Shown: one piece after another, positions 26,822 to 35,150 of the stretch
Position numbering within the stretch: the stretch's first letter is position 1
Layout of the letters: each line of letters begins with the position of its first letter
DNA from: Planctomycetota bacterium
GTDB taxonomy: Bacteria; Planctomycetota; Phycisphaerae; Phycisphaerales; UBA1924
Reading direction: 5' to 3'
Assembly (NCBI GenBank): GCA_033763975.1
Contig: JANRJM010000011.1
Location: 1-64,000, forward strand
Length of the DNA: 64,000 nucleotides
Program-made: the position numbers and the translations under genes
The notes under the pieces: model-generated
Seen by the model: the letters and a program-made list of their open reading frames with translations, nothing else
Told to the model about the DNA's origin: nothing
The model's database searches: none

Positions 26822-27058
26822 CTACGCGGCGCGCCGCTGCGGCCGCCAGCGCAGCAGCGACGTGTCCGCCTCCGCCATCTCGGACGCGACCGGCGTGCCG
26901 CGACTCGGGAACGCCAGCACGCGGCGTGCCGAGGCCCGGCGGGGGATGTCGCGCCCGGTGCGCCGCAACTCGAGCAGGTCCTGCGCCCATGCGCACATCA
27001 CGCGGGCGTACATCGCCCGCGCAGCCTCCAGTCGGGATTGGACTTCCGCGTCGATCAT
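26822..27058 (-). CDS. Small hypothetical protein, 78 aa, upstream of fliD
   Basis: The frame begins MIDAEVQSRLEAARAMYARV at ATG 27058 and ends 26 bp before fliD. The N-terminal 35 residues form an amphipathic helix and the C-terminus is Arg-rich (LLRWRPQRRAA). Its position ahead of fliD-fliS and its size would suit a flagellar chaperone or regulator such as a FliT-like protein, but there is no sequence similarity that I can see. The ribosome binding site is weak (TAGAGA). Real coding is likely because the composition fits and the spacing to fliD is tight. Confidence 0.5.
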   Translation of the reverse strand: MIDAEVQSRLEAARAMYARVMCAWAQDLLELRRTGRDIPRRASARRVLAFPSRGTPVASEMAEADTSLLRWRPQRRAA

Positions 27059-27308
27059 GGCGTCTCTAGTAGATCGGACCACGCCCGGTGCCCCCTTCAG
27101 CCCGCCTCGGCGCAGGCCGAACATCGCACGCCCGGTGCCTCGAAACGTCCGATAGTCGGCCGATACCATCCGAGGCCGCACTTCGCGCGGGTGAGCGTCG
27201 TACGTGCCGAGGTGGTTTTCGGGCTGAAGCCGGCCCGCCCGACACCCGAAGACCCCACCGAGACCGGCGTCCGACGATCCCGCCCCGCAGACCCCGACGA
27301 GCACCCGC

Positions 27309-27986
27309 ATGACCACCCAGACGCGCGAGACTTTCGCCCCGCCGTTGCCCGCCTGGCTGCGCCTGGGGCTGCGCGTGCTGTCCGGGGTCGTCGCGCTGAG
27401 CGCCGTGGGCATGGCGCTGGCATCGCTGGTGATCGCGCCCAACGCCGTGTGGGTCATGTTCGGGTTCGAGGTGGTGGTCGCACTCGCGGGGGTTGTTGGC
27501 GTCGTGGCCGCGGGCGGGCGGTTCGACAGCGGCCAGGGGCTGGTCTGGCTGTGCGTCGCGGGTGTGCTGTTCGTGGCCGGGGTGCTGAGTTACCTCGGCA
27601 CGCCGCAGGGCATCGTGTGGTCGCAGGGAACGCCGGCCTCGCCGACGACGACGTGGAGCGTCGGGCGGGTGGCGCTGGCGGGCGTGTTCGGCGCGGCGGC
27701 GGTGTACGCCGTGCTGCGTCGCAGCGCCGAGGCGCGTCGGAACTTCGCGCGGGGGCTGGTTGCGGGCGTGCTGCTGGTGTGCCTGATGGGCGGGCTGGTG
27801 ATTTTCGGCGGGCGCGCGATGGCGGCGCTCGCGGGCACGGCGGGGGTCGTGAAGGCCGCGATCGCGATCGTGGTCGGTTTCATCGGCATCACGCTCATGA
27901 GCGCGGCGGGGCACTGGCTGATCCGCGCGTTCGAGTGCGCCCGGCGCGAGGACGCTACGCCGACGCCGGCTGCCAGACCGTCTTGA
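27309..27986 (+). CDS. Integral membrane protein, about six helices
   Basis: The 225-residue protein is almost entirely hydrophobic, with about six membrane helices (examples: VLSGVVALSAVGMALASLVI, VWVMFGFEVVVALAGVVGVV, GLVAGVLLVCLMGGLVIF, AAIAIVVGFIGITLMSAAGHW) and a short polar head and tail. I recognise no transporter or enzyme motif. Its 3' end overlaps the end of the truncated aldehyde dehydrogenase gene on the other strand by 32 bp. The start ATG has no strong ribosome binding site. Confidence 0.75.
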   Translation: MTTQTRETFAPPLPAWLRLGLRVLSGVVALSAVGMALASLVIAPNAVWVMFGFEVVVALAGVVGVVAAGGRFDSGQGLVWLCVAGVLFVAGVLSYLGTPQGIVWSQGTPASPTTTWSVGRVALAGVFGAAAVYAVLRRSAEARRNFARGLVAGVLLVCLMGGLVIFGGRAMAALAGTAGVVKAAIAIVVGFIGITLMSAAGHWLIRAFECARREDATPTPAARPS

Positions 27987-28869
27987 ACTCAACGAGCGGC
28001 TCGATCCACCAGGGCGAGCAGCACGCGCCGTCGTCGTGCCAGTCCACGCCCTCGATGATCCGCACGCGCTTGAGATTCTCCGCGACTCCGGCGCGCAGCG
28101 TGCGCGCCAGGTCGGGCTCGGGATCGCCCGCGACGATCGCGTCGATGTCGCGGTGCTGCGCGGCGATCGGGGCCAGTTCCTTCGCGTCGCCGGTCAGGAT
28201 GTTCACCACGCCCGGCGGGACGTCGCCCGTGGCGATGGCCTCGGCGAGCGCGACCGCCGCCAGCGGGTTGCGCATGCTCGGCACCGCGACGCAGGTGTTG
28301 CCCGCGCACAGCGCCGGCGCCAGCAGCGACACGAGCGCGAGCAACGGGTGGCGGTCCGGGGCGAACGCCGCGACCACGCCCGTGGGTTCCGCGACCGTGA
28401 ACGTGTAGTACGAGCCGGCGACGGGGTTGTGGCAGCCGAGCACCTGCGAGAACTTGTCGGCCCATCCCGCGTAGTGCACGACGCGGTCGATGGCGCGCGA
28501 GACCTCGCCCGCGGGGCCGAGGTCCGGCGCGTTCGCTCGCGCGGCCCGCTTCGTCGCGGTTCGCCCGGGCGAGCGGGTCGCATGGATCGCGTCTTCCAGT
28601 TCGCGACGGCGCGATTCCATCATCTCCGCGACGCGGTACAGGATCTGCCCGCGCAGCAGGGGCGACGCCGCCGCCCAGCCGGGCTGTGCGCGGCGGGCGG
28701 CCTCCACCGCGTCGCGCAGGTCCTTGCGCGAGGCGAGGCTGGCGTGCGCGAGAATCCCGCCGCGTGTGTCGTGCACGCCCCACGTCCGCCCGCTCTCGCT
28801 GCGCGGGAACTTGCCGTCGATGAACAGCTTGAGCGTCTTCTGCACGTCGAGGCGGGCGTCGTCGGGCAT
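27955..28869 (-). CDS. Truncated aldehyde dehydrogenase-like protein lacking the catalytic domain
   Basis: The 304-residue protein aligns with the NAD-binding half of aldehyde dehydrogenases (KLFIDGKFPRSESGRTWGV, AVEAARRAQPGWA, LLRGQILYRVAEMM, HYAGWADKF, PTGVVAAFAPDRHPLLALVS, CAGNTCVAVPS, GVVNILTGD). The catalytic ELGGKSP Glu and the active-site Cys are absent, and it ends with LVEFKTVWQP. It therefore cannot act as an aldehyde dehydrogenase by itself. It follows a complete aldehyde dehydrogenase 32 bp away, the order also seen in Streptomyces tandem pairs, and resembles the non-catalytic second domain of class 16 enzymes. TAGACT ends nine bases before the ATG. Confidence 0.85.
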   Translation of the reverse strand: MPDDARLDVQKTLKLFIDGKFPRSESGRTWGVHDTRGGILAHASLASRKDLRDAVEAARRAQPGWAAASPLLRGQILYRVAEMMESRRRELEDAIHATRSPGRTATKRAARANAPDLGPAGEVSRAIDRVVHYAGWADKFSQVLGCHNPVAGSYYTFTVAEPTGVVAAFAPDRHPLLALVSLLAPALCAGNTCVAVPSMRNPLAAVALAEAIATGDVPPGVVNILTGDAKELAPIAAQHRDIDAIVAGDPEPDLARTLRAGVAENLKRVRIIEGVDWHDDGACCSPWWIEPLVEFKTVWQPASA

Positions 28870-28878
28870 GGCGGCACC

Positions 28879-28884
28879 AGTCTA
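28879..28884 (-). promoter_or_regulatory. Candidate -10 box for the truncated aldehyde dehydrogenase (TAGACT)
   Basis: On the minus strand TAGACT ends nine bases before the start at 28869, inside the 32-bp gap after the full-length enzyme. If used, the non-catalytic partner has its own promoter. Confidence 0.3.
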
Positions 28885-28901
28885 GCGGTCGGTGCGGGCG
28901 C

Positions 28902-30521
28902 TCATGTCGCGCGCCCGCGCGGGCGTCGGGGCTCGTCCAGGCGGACGTACGCGCGCAGGCCCTGCACGCCCCCCTCGCGCCCGAAGCCCGACTCCTTGTA
29001 CCCGCCGAAGGGCGAGGCCGGGTCGAAGCGGTTGTAGGTGTTGCACCAGACGACGCCGGCCTTGAGCTTGCCGGCGATCTCGAAGACCTTGGAGCCCTTG
29101 TCGGTCCAGATGCCCGCCGCCAGCCCGTAGGGCGTGTTGTTGGCGCGGGCGACGGCCTCGTCGGGCGTGCGGAAGCTCATGACGGCGAGCACGGGGCCGA
29201 AGACCTCGTCGCGCGCGATGGTGTGGCTGGGCTGCACGCCCGTGAAGAAGCAGGGCGGGCACCAGAAGCCCCGCGAGAGCCCCGCGGGCCGCCAGGCGTC
29301 GAGCGCGTCGGACGTAAGGGGCCGGGCGGGCTCGCCGTTCTCGCGGGCGGGCGTGCAGAGCACCGCGCCCTCGGCCGTTCCTCGGCGCAGGTATCCGAGC
29401 ACGCGGTCGAGGTGCGATCGCGAGTTCATCGCGCCCACGTCGGTGTTCTTGTCGAGCGGATCGCCCACGCGCAGCGACGCGAGGCGTACCTCGAGCGTGC
29501 GGAGCACCTCGGGCAGGATCGACTCCTGCACGAAGAGCCGCGACCCGGCGCAGCAGACCTCGCCCTGGTTGAAGTAGATGCCCCGCACCACGCCCTCGAC
29601 CGCCTGGTCGATCGACGCGTCTTCGAAGATGATGTGCGGGCTCTTGCCGCCCAGTTCGAGCGTGAGGCGCGTGCCCCGCCCCGCGACGCTCGCGGCGATG
29701 CGCTTGCCGACCTCGGTGGAGCCGGTGAACGCGATCTTGTCGACCCCGGCGTGCTCGACCAGGGCCGCCCCGGTCGTGCCGTCGCCCGTGACGACGTTCA
29801 CCACGCCCTTGGGCAGGCCGATCTCGTCGATGATCTCGGCGAGGCGCAGGGCCGAGAGGGGCGTGGTCTCGGCGGGCTTGAGGACGCAGGTGTTGCCGCA
29901 GGCGAGCGCGGGTGCGAGCTTCCACGCGGCCATGAGCAGCGGGAAGTTCCACGGGATGATCTGCCCGCACACGCCGACGGGGCGGGGCGTGCGTCCGGCG
30001 AAGGCGAACGCGAGCTTGTCGGCCCAGCCGGCGTGATAGAAAAAGTGTGCCGCGGCGAGGGGCACGTCGACGTCGCGCGATTCGCGGATGGGCTTCCCGC
30101 TGTCGAGCGACTCCAGCACCGCCAGTTCGCGCGACCGTTCCTGGATCCGCCGCGCGATCCGGAAGATGAACTTCGCGCGCTCGGCGGGGCGCAGCGCGCT
30201 CCACGCCGGGAGCGCCGCCCGGGCCGCCCGCACCGCGGCGTCCACGTCTCGCCCGCTCCCCTGCGCCACCTCGCTCAGGACTTCCTCGGTCGCCGGGTTG
30301 ATCGTCGGGAAGCGCGTGCCCTCCGACGGCTCGCGCCACGCGCCGTTGATGTAGTGCGCGTGGCGCGGGGCGATCGCAGTGCGGACGGTCTCGGGCGCGG
30401 GGGCGTAGTCGGCCGCCCACACGCCCGCGAGCGACGGTCCCGGCGCGCGGTCGTGTACCCCGGCGCGCGCGGACGGGGCGTTCGAGGGCGTCGTGCCGTT
30501 GCGGGCGGTGGTGCGGGCCAT
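28902..30521 (-). CDS. Aldehyde dehydrogenase, catalytically complete
   Basis: This NAD(P)-dependent enzyme oxidises an aldehyde to the acid. From ATG 30521 (GGAGG four bases upstream) it has 539 residues, about 50 more than usual. The extra part is an N-terminal head with ADYAPAPE before APRHAHYINGAWREP. Motifs: IIPWNFPLLMAAWKLAPALA, GNTCVLKPAE, FTGSTEVGKRI, catalytic Glu in LELGGKSP and catalytic Cys in FNQGEVCCAGSR, then RDEVFGPVL and SPFGGYKESGFGREGG. The tandem with the truncated paralogue at 27955 resembles a split class 16 enzyme. The substrate is not evident from sequence. Confidence 0.93.
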   Translation of the reverse strand: MARTTARNGTTPSNAPSARAGVHDRAPGPSLAGVWAADYAPAPETVRTAIAPRHAHYINGAWREPSEGTRFPTINPATEEVLSEVAQGSGRDVDAAVRAARAALPAWSALRPAERAKFIFRIARRIQERSRELAVLESLDSGKPIRESRDVDVPLAAAHFFYHAGWADKLAFAFAGRTPRPVGVCGQIIPWNFPLLMAAWKLAPALACGNTCVLKPAETTPLSALRLAEIIDEIGLPKGVVNVVTGDGTTGAALVEHAGVDKIAFTGSTEVGKRIAASVAGRGTRLTLELGGKSPHIIFEDASIDQAVEGVVRGIYFNQGEVCCAGSRLFVQESILPEVLRTLEVRLASLRVGDPLDKNTDVGAMNSRSHLDRVLGYLRRGTAEGAVLCTPARENGEPARPLTSDALDAWRPAGLSRGFWCPPCFFTGVQPSHTIARDEVFGPVLAVMSFRTPDEAVARANNTPYGLAAGIWTDKGSKVFEIAGKLKAGVVWCNTYNRFDPASPFGGYKESGFGREGGVQGLRAYVRLDEPRRPRGRAT

Positions 30522-30577
30522 GCGTCCTCCGCGCCGGGTGCGTCGCCCCGCGCGGAGCGACTGTATCGCGCGGACCG

Positions 30578-31255
30578 TCAGGCCCGGGACTTCTTCTTCG
30601 ACGCCTTGCGAGCCGCGCCGCCCGCCCCAGCCCCGCGCGAGGACCCGCGCGAAACCCCGGCCCTGCGCGGGGCCTTCTTGGAAGCCGCGGAGCCGGTCCT
30701 CTTGGACGTTTTGCGGACGGCTTTCCCGGAGACCTTGGTGGCGGTCTTGGCGGCGGCCTTCCCGGTGTGGCTGGCGGACGCCTTCGCCGCGCTCGCCTTG
30801 TTCTTCGATCGGATCTCGCGCGTGTAGTGCTCGATCCACCGGTGCGCCGGCATCTCTCGGATGGACTTGCCGAGTACGTCGAGCGCGACCTGTTCGAGGC
30901 GCTTGAACCGGATGCAGCACTTGCCCATGTCGAGCTTGCGACCTGTCGCCTCCCAGTCGCGCCGGAACGCCGCCTCGCCCCCCGGACTGCCGTACATGCT
31001 CATGAGGTACACCGACATGTGGTTCTTCTGCGATGCCAGCCCCGCGAACGGCAGCGGCTGGCGCGGGTCGCAGTGGTACCCGTCCGGGAACACCGAGTGC
31101 GGCACGTAGTACCCGATCATCCCGTACTGCATCCCTTCCTCGTACTGGTCGTCGAGATTCTCGAGGATCGTCCGGCGGACGGCCTCCAGCGCCTCACGCC
31201 GGTCGGGCGGCAACGAATCCAGATACTCCGCGACGGTGGTGGCCTTCGATTGCAT
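30578..31255 (-). CDS. DUF1801 domain protein with basic Ala/Lys-rich tail
   Basis: Residues 1-145 form a DUF1801 (YdhG-like) domain: TVAEYLDSLPPDRREALEAV, MIGYYVPHSVFPDGYHCDP, SQKNHMSVYLMSMYG, MGKCCIRFKRLEQVALDVLG. The family has a SRPBCC-unrelated small fold of unknown biochemical role. Residues 150-225 are a low-complexity tail of Lys, Ala, Ser, Arg and Gly (KAAAKTATKVSGKAVRKTSK, ARKASKKKSRA), resembling histone H1-like or basic nucleoid protein tails. The tail may bind DNA or RNA; this is inference from composition. TACACT ends seven bases before the ATG. It is divergent from the mannose-1-phosphate guanylyltransferase gene. Confidence 0.85.
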   Translation of the reverse strand: MQSKATTVAEYLDSLPPDRREALEAVRRTILENLDDQYEEGMQYGMIGYYVPHSVFPDGYHCDPRQPLPFAGLASQKNHMSVYLMSMYGSPGGEAAFRRDWEATGRKLDMGKCCIRFKRLEQVALDVLGKSIREMPAHRWIEHYTREIRSKNKASAAKASASHTGKAAAKTATKVSGKAVRKTSKRTGSAASKKAPRRAGVSRGSSRGAGAGGAARKASKKKSRA

Positions 31256-31262
31256 CGGCCCG

Positions 31263-31268
31263 AGTGTA
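31263..31268 (-). promoter_or_regulatory. Candidate -10 box for the DUF1801 gene (TACACT), leaderless spacing
   Basis: On the minus strand TACACT ends seven bases before ATG 31255, with no ribosome binding site between them. Confidence 0.45.
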
Positions 31269-31342
31269 CCTCGCGGGCGTCCCGTGCGCCCCGCCGACTG
31301 TGGGGGGCGTGGGCCCGCTGGAGCCCGCCCGGGCGAGCGCGA

Positions 31343-31348
31343 TACCCT
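31343..31348 (+). promoter_or_regulatory. Candidate -10 box for the guanylyltransferase gene (TACCCT), leaderless spacing
   Basis: TACCCT ends eight bases before ATG 31357; the intervening gccccctc has no ribosome binding site. Confidence 0.4.
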
Positions 31349-31356
31349 GCCCCCTC

Positions 31357-32517
31357 ATGCGCTACGCGATGATCATGGCGGGCGGGGCGGGGACGCGGCT
31401 GTGGCCCACGAGCCGCAAGGACCGCCCCAAGCAGTTGCTCCGCTTCATCGAGCGCCCCGGGCGCGTTGGCCGCGTGTCGCTGCTGGAACTGGCGGCGGCG
31501 CGGCTGGACGGGCTTATCGACCCGCAACGCCGCTACATCTGCACCGCCGAGTCGTACCGCGAGGCCGTGCGCGAGCAGCTCCCCCAGTTTGATGACGCGC
31601 ACGTGCTCGGCGAGCCCTGCGGGCGCGACACCGTGAACGCGGTGGGGTTCGCGGCGGCGGTGCTGGCGAAGGAAGACCCCGACGCCGTCTTCTGCGTGCT
31701 CACCGGCGACCACGTGATCGAGCCCGAGGACGCCTTCCGCGCGCGGATGGACCTGGGCTTCCGGCTGGTGGAGAACGACCCGCGCCGGTTCGTGACGTTC
31801 TCGATCAAGCCGACGTACCCCGCGACGGGCTTCGGCTACGTCGAACGGGGCACGCCCATCCGCGACCCCCGCCACGGCAAGAGCGCCATGATCGACGGCG
31901 CCAAGGAGCACGCGTACCACGTGGCGCGGTTCGTCGAGAAGCCCGACCGGGCCCGGGCCGAGGTCTACGTGCAGTCGGGCGACTTCGGGTGGAACAGCGG
32001 GATGTTCGTCTGGAAAGCCTCCGCCGTGCTCGAGGCGCTCGCGAAGTTCAAGCCCGAGAGCCACGAGGGGCTCGTCAAGATCCAGAAGGCCTGGGGCACC
32101 AAGAAGGCCAAGGGCGTGCTCGAAGAGGTCTACCCGACGCTTCCCAAGATCAGCGTGGACTACGCGCTGCTGGAGCCCGCGAGCCAGGCGGCCCGCGCGG
32201 GGGCGCCCGGCGCCGACCAGTTCTCCGTCTGCACCGTGCAGATGGACCTCACGTGGCTGGACGTGGGCAGTTGGCCCAGCTTCGCCGAGACGCTCACGCC
32301 CGACAAGGCGGGCAACTGCGTCGCGGGCGAGGGGGAGGCGGTGATCCTGGGCGGGCGGAGCAACCTGGCGGTGACCGCGGCGGGGCACACCCTGGCGCTG
32401 CTGGGGTGCGAGGACATGATCGTCGTCCACACGCCCGACGCGACGCTCGTGATGCCCAGGGCCAAGGCCGAGGAACTCAAGCTGCTGCACGCGCAGATCG
32501 ACGAGCGCCTGCGGTAA
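31357..32517 (+). CDS. manC: Mannose-1-phosphate guanylyltransferase
   Basis: The enzyme makes GDP-mannose from mannose-1-phosphate and GTP for surface polysaccharide or glycoconjugate synthesis. The 386-residue protein opens with the nucleotidyltransferase signature MIMAGGAGTRLWPTSRKDRP. Other sites are LGEPCGRDTVNAVGFAA, LTGDHVI (metal Asp), GFGYVERG, FVEKPD and the sugar-binding NSGMFVWKA, then DLTWLDVGSW and LGCEDMIVVHTPD. The isomerase domain of bifunctional ManC/AlgA is absent, so this is the single-function form. Codons fit the window. A leaderless start is likely. Confidence 0.9.
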   Translation: MRYAMIMAGGAGTRLWPTSRKDRPKQLLRFIERPGRVGRVSLLELAAARLDGLIDPQRRYICTAESYREAVREQLPQFDDAHVLGEPCGRDTVNAVGFAAAVLAKEDPDAVFCVLTGDHVIEPEDAFRARMDLGFRLVENDPRRFVTFSIKPTYPATGFGYVERGTPIRDPRHGKSAMIDGAKEHAYHVARFVEKPDRARAEVYVQSGDFGWNSGMFVWKASAVLEALAKFKPESHEGLVKIQKAWGTKKAKGVLEEVYPTLPKISVDYALLEPASQAARAGAPGADQFSVCTVQMDLTWLDVGSWPSFAETLTPDKAGNCVAGEGEAVILGGRSNLAVTAAGHTLALLGCEDMIVVHTPDATLVMPRAKAEELKLLHAQIDERLR

Positions 32518-32614
32518 CGGGCGACGGGGTGCGGAGGGGCGCGCATCCGCGTGATCTGCTACGCTCGCGCCCCCGAGCGCCCGCGGGAGGGCGCCGAACC
32601 ACCGAGAGAGAACC

Positions 32615-33712
32615 ATGGCGAACATCGAACTGCTCAAACGCCTGTGCGAGACCCCCGGCGTGCCGGGGCGCGAGGAACGCGTCCGCGCGCTGATCGAGTC
32701 GGAGATCGCGGGCCTCTTTGATAGCGTCGAGACCGACGCGCTCGGCTCGCTCATCTGCACCCGTGCGCCCCGCCCGGGCAAGAAGGGCGCCAAGAACGCC
32801 CCCGCCCGCCCGGCCAAGGCCCGCGGGGGCGAGCGCCCGCTGCGCGTCATGCTGCTCTGCCACATGGACGAGATCGGGTTCTACGTCACGTCGATCGACA
32901 AGAACGGGTTCCTGTGGATGAACCCCGCGGGCGGGTTCGACACGCGGAACCTCTTCTCGCGCCGGGTGCTGGTGTGCGCCGACAGCGGCGACTTCCGGGG
33001 CGTCATGAACCCCTGCGGCCGCCCGATCCACATCTCGAGCCCCAAGGACCGCGAGAAGGTGCCCGAGGTCAAGGAGTTCTTCGTCGACACCGGCATGAAG
33101 GCCGACGACGTCAAGAAGAAGATCAAGGTCGGTGACTTCGTCGTCATGGACGAGCCCGCGATCGAGATCGGCACCAAGGTCGTGAGCAAGGCGCTCGACA
33201 ACCGCGTCGCGTGCTGGCTGGGCATCGAGAGCATCCGGCGCCTCGACGCCTCCGGCTCCGGGCACGCGTGCGAGATCGTCGTCGCCTTCACCACGCAGGA
33301 AGAAGTCGGCCTGCGCGGCGCCCGCACCGCCAGCCACCGCGTGCTCCCCGACATCGGCATCGGCCTGGACGTCACCCTCGCCTGCGACACGCCCGGCGTG
33401 CCCGACGAAGAAACCGTCACCAAGCAGGGCGTCGGGTTCGGGCTGCACATCAAGGACAGCTCGTTCATCGCCGACCACCGCCTCGTCGCCGAGTTCGAGG
33501 CCCTCGCCAAGAAGCACAAGGTGCCCTACCAGCGCACCATCCTGGCGGCCGGGGGGCAGGACGGCGCCGCGGCCCAGCAGGCCGCCGCCGGCGCCCGCGC
33601 CATCGGCATCACCGTCGGCACCCGCTACATCCACACCGTCACCGAGATGATCGACACCAAGGACCTCTACGCCGCCCGCGACATCCTGGCGGCGTACCTC
33701 GCTGTCGCGTAG
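32615..33712 (+). CDS. M42 family metallopeptidase (aminopeptidase-like)
   Basis: M42 enzymes are cytoplasmic two-metal aminopeptidases that form large tetrahedral complexes. The 365-residue protein has ETPGVPGREERVRALI at the start and the metal ligands in order: LLCHMDEIG (His), KALDNRVACW (bridging Asp), TTQEEVGLRGA (catalytic and metal Glu), GLDVT (Asp) and GTRYIHT (His). A Lys/Ala/Pro-rich insert (residues 55-70) precedes the first ligand. GAGAGAGAACC sits just upstream of the ATG and a possible -10 (TACGCT) lies about 55 bases further upstream. Substrate preference is not predictable. Confidence 0.92.
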   Translation: MANIELLKRLCETPGVPGREERVRALIESEIAGLFDSVETDALGSLICTRAPRPGKKGAKNAPARPAKARGGERPLRVMLLCHMDEIGFYVTSIDKNGFLWMNPAGGFDTRNLFSRRVLVCADSGDFRGVMNPCGRPIHISSPKDREKVPEVKEFFVDTGMKADDVKKKIKVGDFVVMDEPAIEIGTKVVSKALDNRVACWLGIESIRRLDASGSGHACEIVVAFTTQEEVGLRGARTASHRVLPDIGIGLDVTLACDTPGVPDEETVTKQGVGFGLHIKDSSFIADHRLVAEFEALAKKHKVPYQRTILAAGGQDGAAAQQAAAGARAIGITVGTRYIHTVTEMIDTKDLYAARDILAAYLAVA

Positions 33713-33773
33713 GCGTTGCAGAGGCGTCAAGGGCCAAAGTCGTTCCGCGGCCCGCCGCCCGGCCCCGAGCGCG

Positions 33774-35126
33774 TCAGCGCGCCGTCTTCGCGTTCGTCGC
33801 GCCCGCCGCCAGCACGGGCAGGGCCTTGAACGTGCCCTCGAGCACGGCCTTGCTGTCGGCCTTCATCCACGACTCCAGCACGCCCGCGTACACCGAGCGG
33901 AAGTCGATCTTGTACTTGAGGTCGCCGTCGTCCAGGTCCTTGAGCGACGGGTGCTCGCCCACGACGCCCCGGCGCACCATGGGCCCGAACAGGAACATCG
34001 GGGCCGCCGTCCCGTGGTCGGTGCCCTGGCTCTGGTTCTGCCCCACGCGCCGCCCGAACTCCGAGAACGCGACCGACAGGACGCGCTCGTCGGCGCGCTG
34101 CTCCTTCAGTTCGGCGTAGAACGCCCGCACCGCCTGCGAGAACTGGCCTAGGAGCTGCGCGTGGCGCCCCTGCGCTCCGCCCTGGCCGGCGTGCGTGTCG
34201 AACGAGCCCATGTTCGCGTAGTACACGCGCGTCTTGAGGCCCGCCCCGATCATGCTGGCGATCATCGAGAGCTGGCGCCCCAGGTCGCTGTTGGGGAACT
34301 GCGTCTTGGGGCGCTGCTCCACCGCCTTGCGGATCAGGTCGCTGGACACCTGCGCGTCGAGCGAGGTCCGCAGCAGGAACGCCGCGTTCGAGTCGGCGCG
34401 GGCGGCGTTGCCATCGCCCGACTCGCGCGTGTTGAGGCTCGAATAGCCCTTGCGGAGCGCGTCGTTCATTTCCTGCGCCGACCAGCGGAAGAGGTCCGCG
34501 GACTCGAACGCGACGGGCTTGATGCGGCGCCCTTCCATGGCGAGCGGGGCGGTGCGGCCGATGGCGATGCCGGGGGGCCCGGCGCCGGGCGTCTGGGCCG
34601 CCTCGGGCGTGCCGGACTCGCCCTTGCCAAAGCCGCAGCACTCGCTGTCGAAGTACTTGCCCAGCCAGCCGTCGCCGGTGGCGGAGGTGTCGGCGGTGTG
34701 CCAGATGTCCATGGACTTGAAGTGCGAGCGGTTGGGGTTGGGGTAGCCCACGCCCTGCACGACGCAGACCTTCCCGTCGTCGTACATCTCGCGGAGCGGG
34801 GCGAGCTGAGGGTGCAGCCCCACGCCGTCGGCCTTCGACAACTTGAGCACCTGGTTCTCGGGAACGCCGATCCCGGGCCTGGCGCGGTAGTACTCGGGCG
34901 CGCCGAACGGCACGACGGTGTTGAGCCCGTCGTTGCCCCCCGAGAGCTGGATCACCACCAGCACGTGGTCGTCGGGCACGCCGGGCACCGACGACAGCCC
35001 GCCCGCCGCGGCGTGCATCGCGAGCGCGGAGTTGTTGAGAAACGCCGGCAGCGTCGCCGCCGCCGACGCCATCACCAGCCCGGTGCGGAGAAACTCACGA
35101 CGCGTAAACGGGTTCTGCGTGCTCAT
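33774..35126 (-). CDS. DUF1501 family protein with Tat signal
   Basis: The 450-residue protein begins with a twin-arginine signal (FTRREFLRTGLVMASAAATL), so it is exported folded. The DUF1501 body follows: HVLVVIQLSGGNDGLNTVVP, PYGAPEYYRARPGIG-like text, MDIWHTAD, GWLGKYFDSEC, NMGSFDTHAGQ and FSEFGRRVGQNQSQGTDHG, AAPMFLFGPMVRRGVVG. DUF1501 belongs to the alkaline-phosphatase-like superfamily and the conserved Asp/His residues suggest a metal site. Hundreds of copies occur in planctomycetes, typically next to DUF1800 or PSCyt genes, but the reaction is unknown. Here it follows DUF1800 and the two heptamer arrays. Confidence 0.92.
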   Translation of the reverse strand: MSTQNPFTRREFLRTGLVMASAAATLPAFLNNSALAMHAAAGGLSSVPGVPDDHVLVVIQLSGGNDGLNTVVPFGAPEYYRARPGIGVPENQVLKLSKADGVGLHPQLAPLREMYDDGKVCVVQGVGYPNPNRSHFKSMDIWHTADTSATGDGWLGKYFDSECCGFGKGESGTPEAAQTPGAGPPGIAIGRTAPLAMEGRRIKPVAFESADLFRWSAQEMNDALRKGYSSLNTRESGDGNAARADSNAAFLLRTSLDAQVSSDLIRKAVEQRPKTQFPNSDLGRQLSMIASMIGAGLKTRVYYANMGSFDTHAGQGGAQGRHAQLLGQFSQAVRAFYAELKEQRADERVLSVAFSEFGRRVGQNQSQGTDHGTAAPMFLFGPMVRRGVVGEHPSLKDLDDGDLKYKIDFRSVYAGVLESWMKADSKAVLEGTFKALPVLAAGATNAKTAR

Positions 35127-35150
35127 GACGTCCCTTCCGCCCTCTTGCTC

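Noticed and set aside
23499-27155. 1,218-codon plus-strand frame opposite fliD
   Set aside because: Composition is Arg/His/Ala/Gly/Val repeats without domains; FliD on the other strand is unmistakable.
27119-27180. Sigma-28-like promoter (GCCGATA) near fliD
   Set aside because: The motif is on the strand pointing away from fliD, and the TAAA part at the required spacing is missing. It is one of two nearby CCGATA copies and may be chance.
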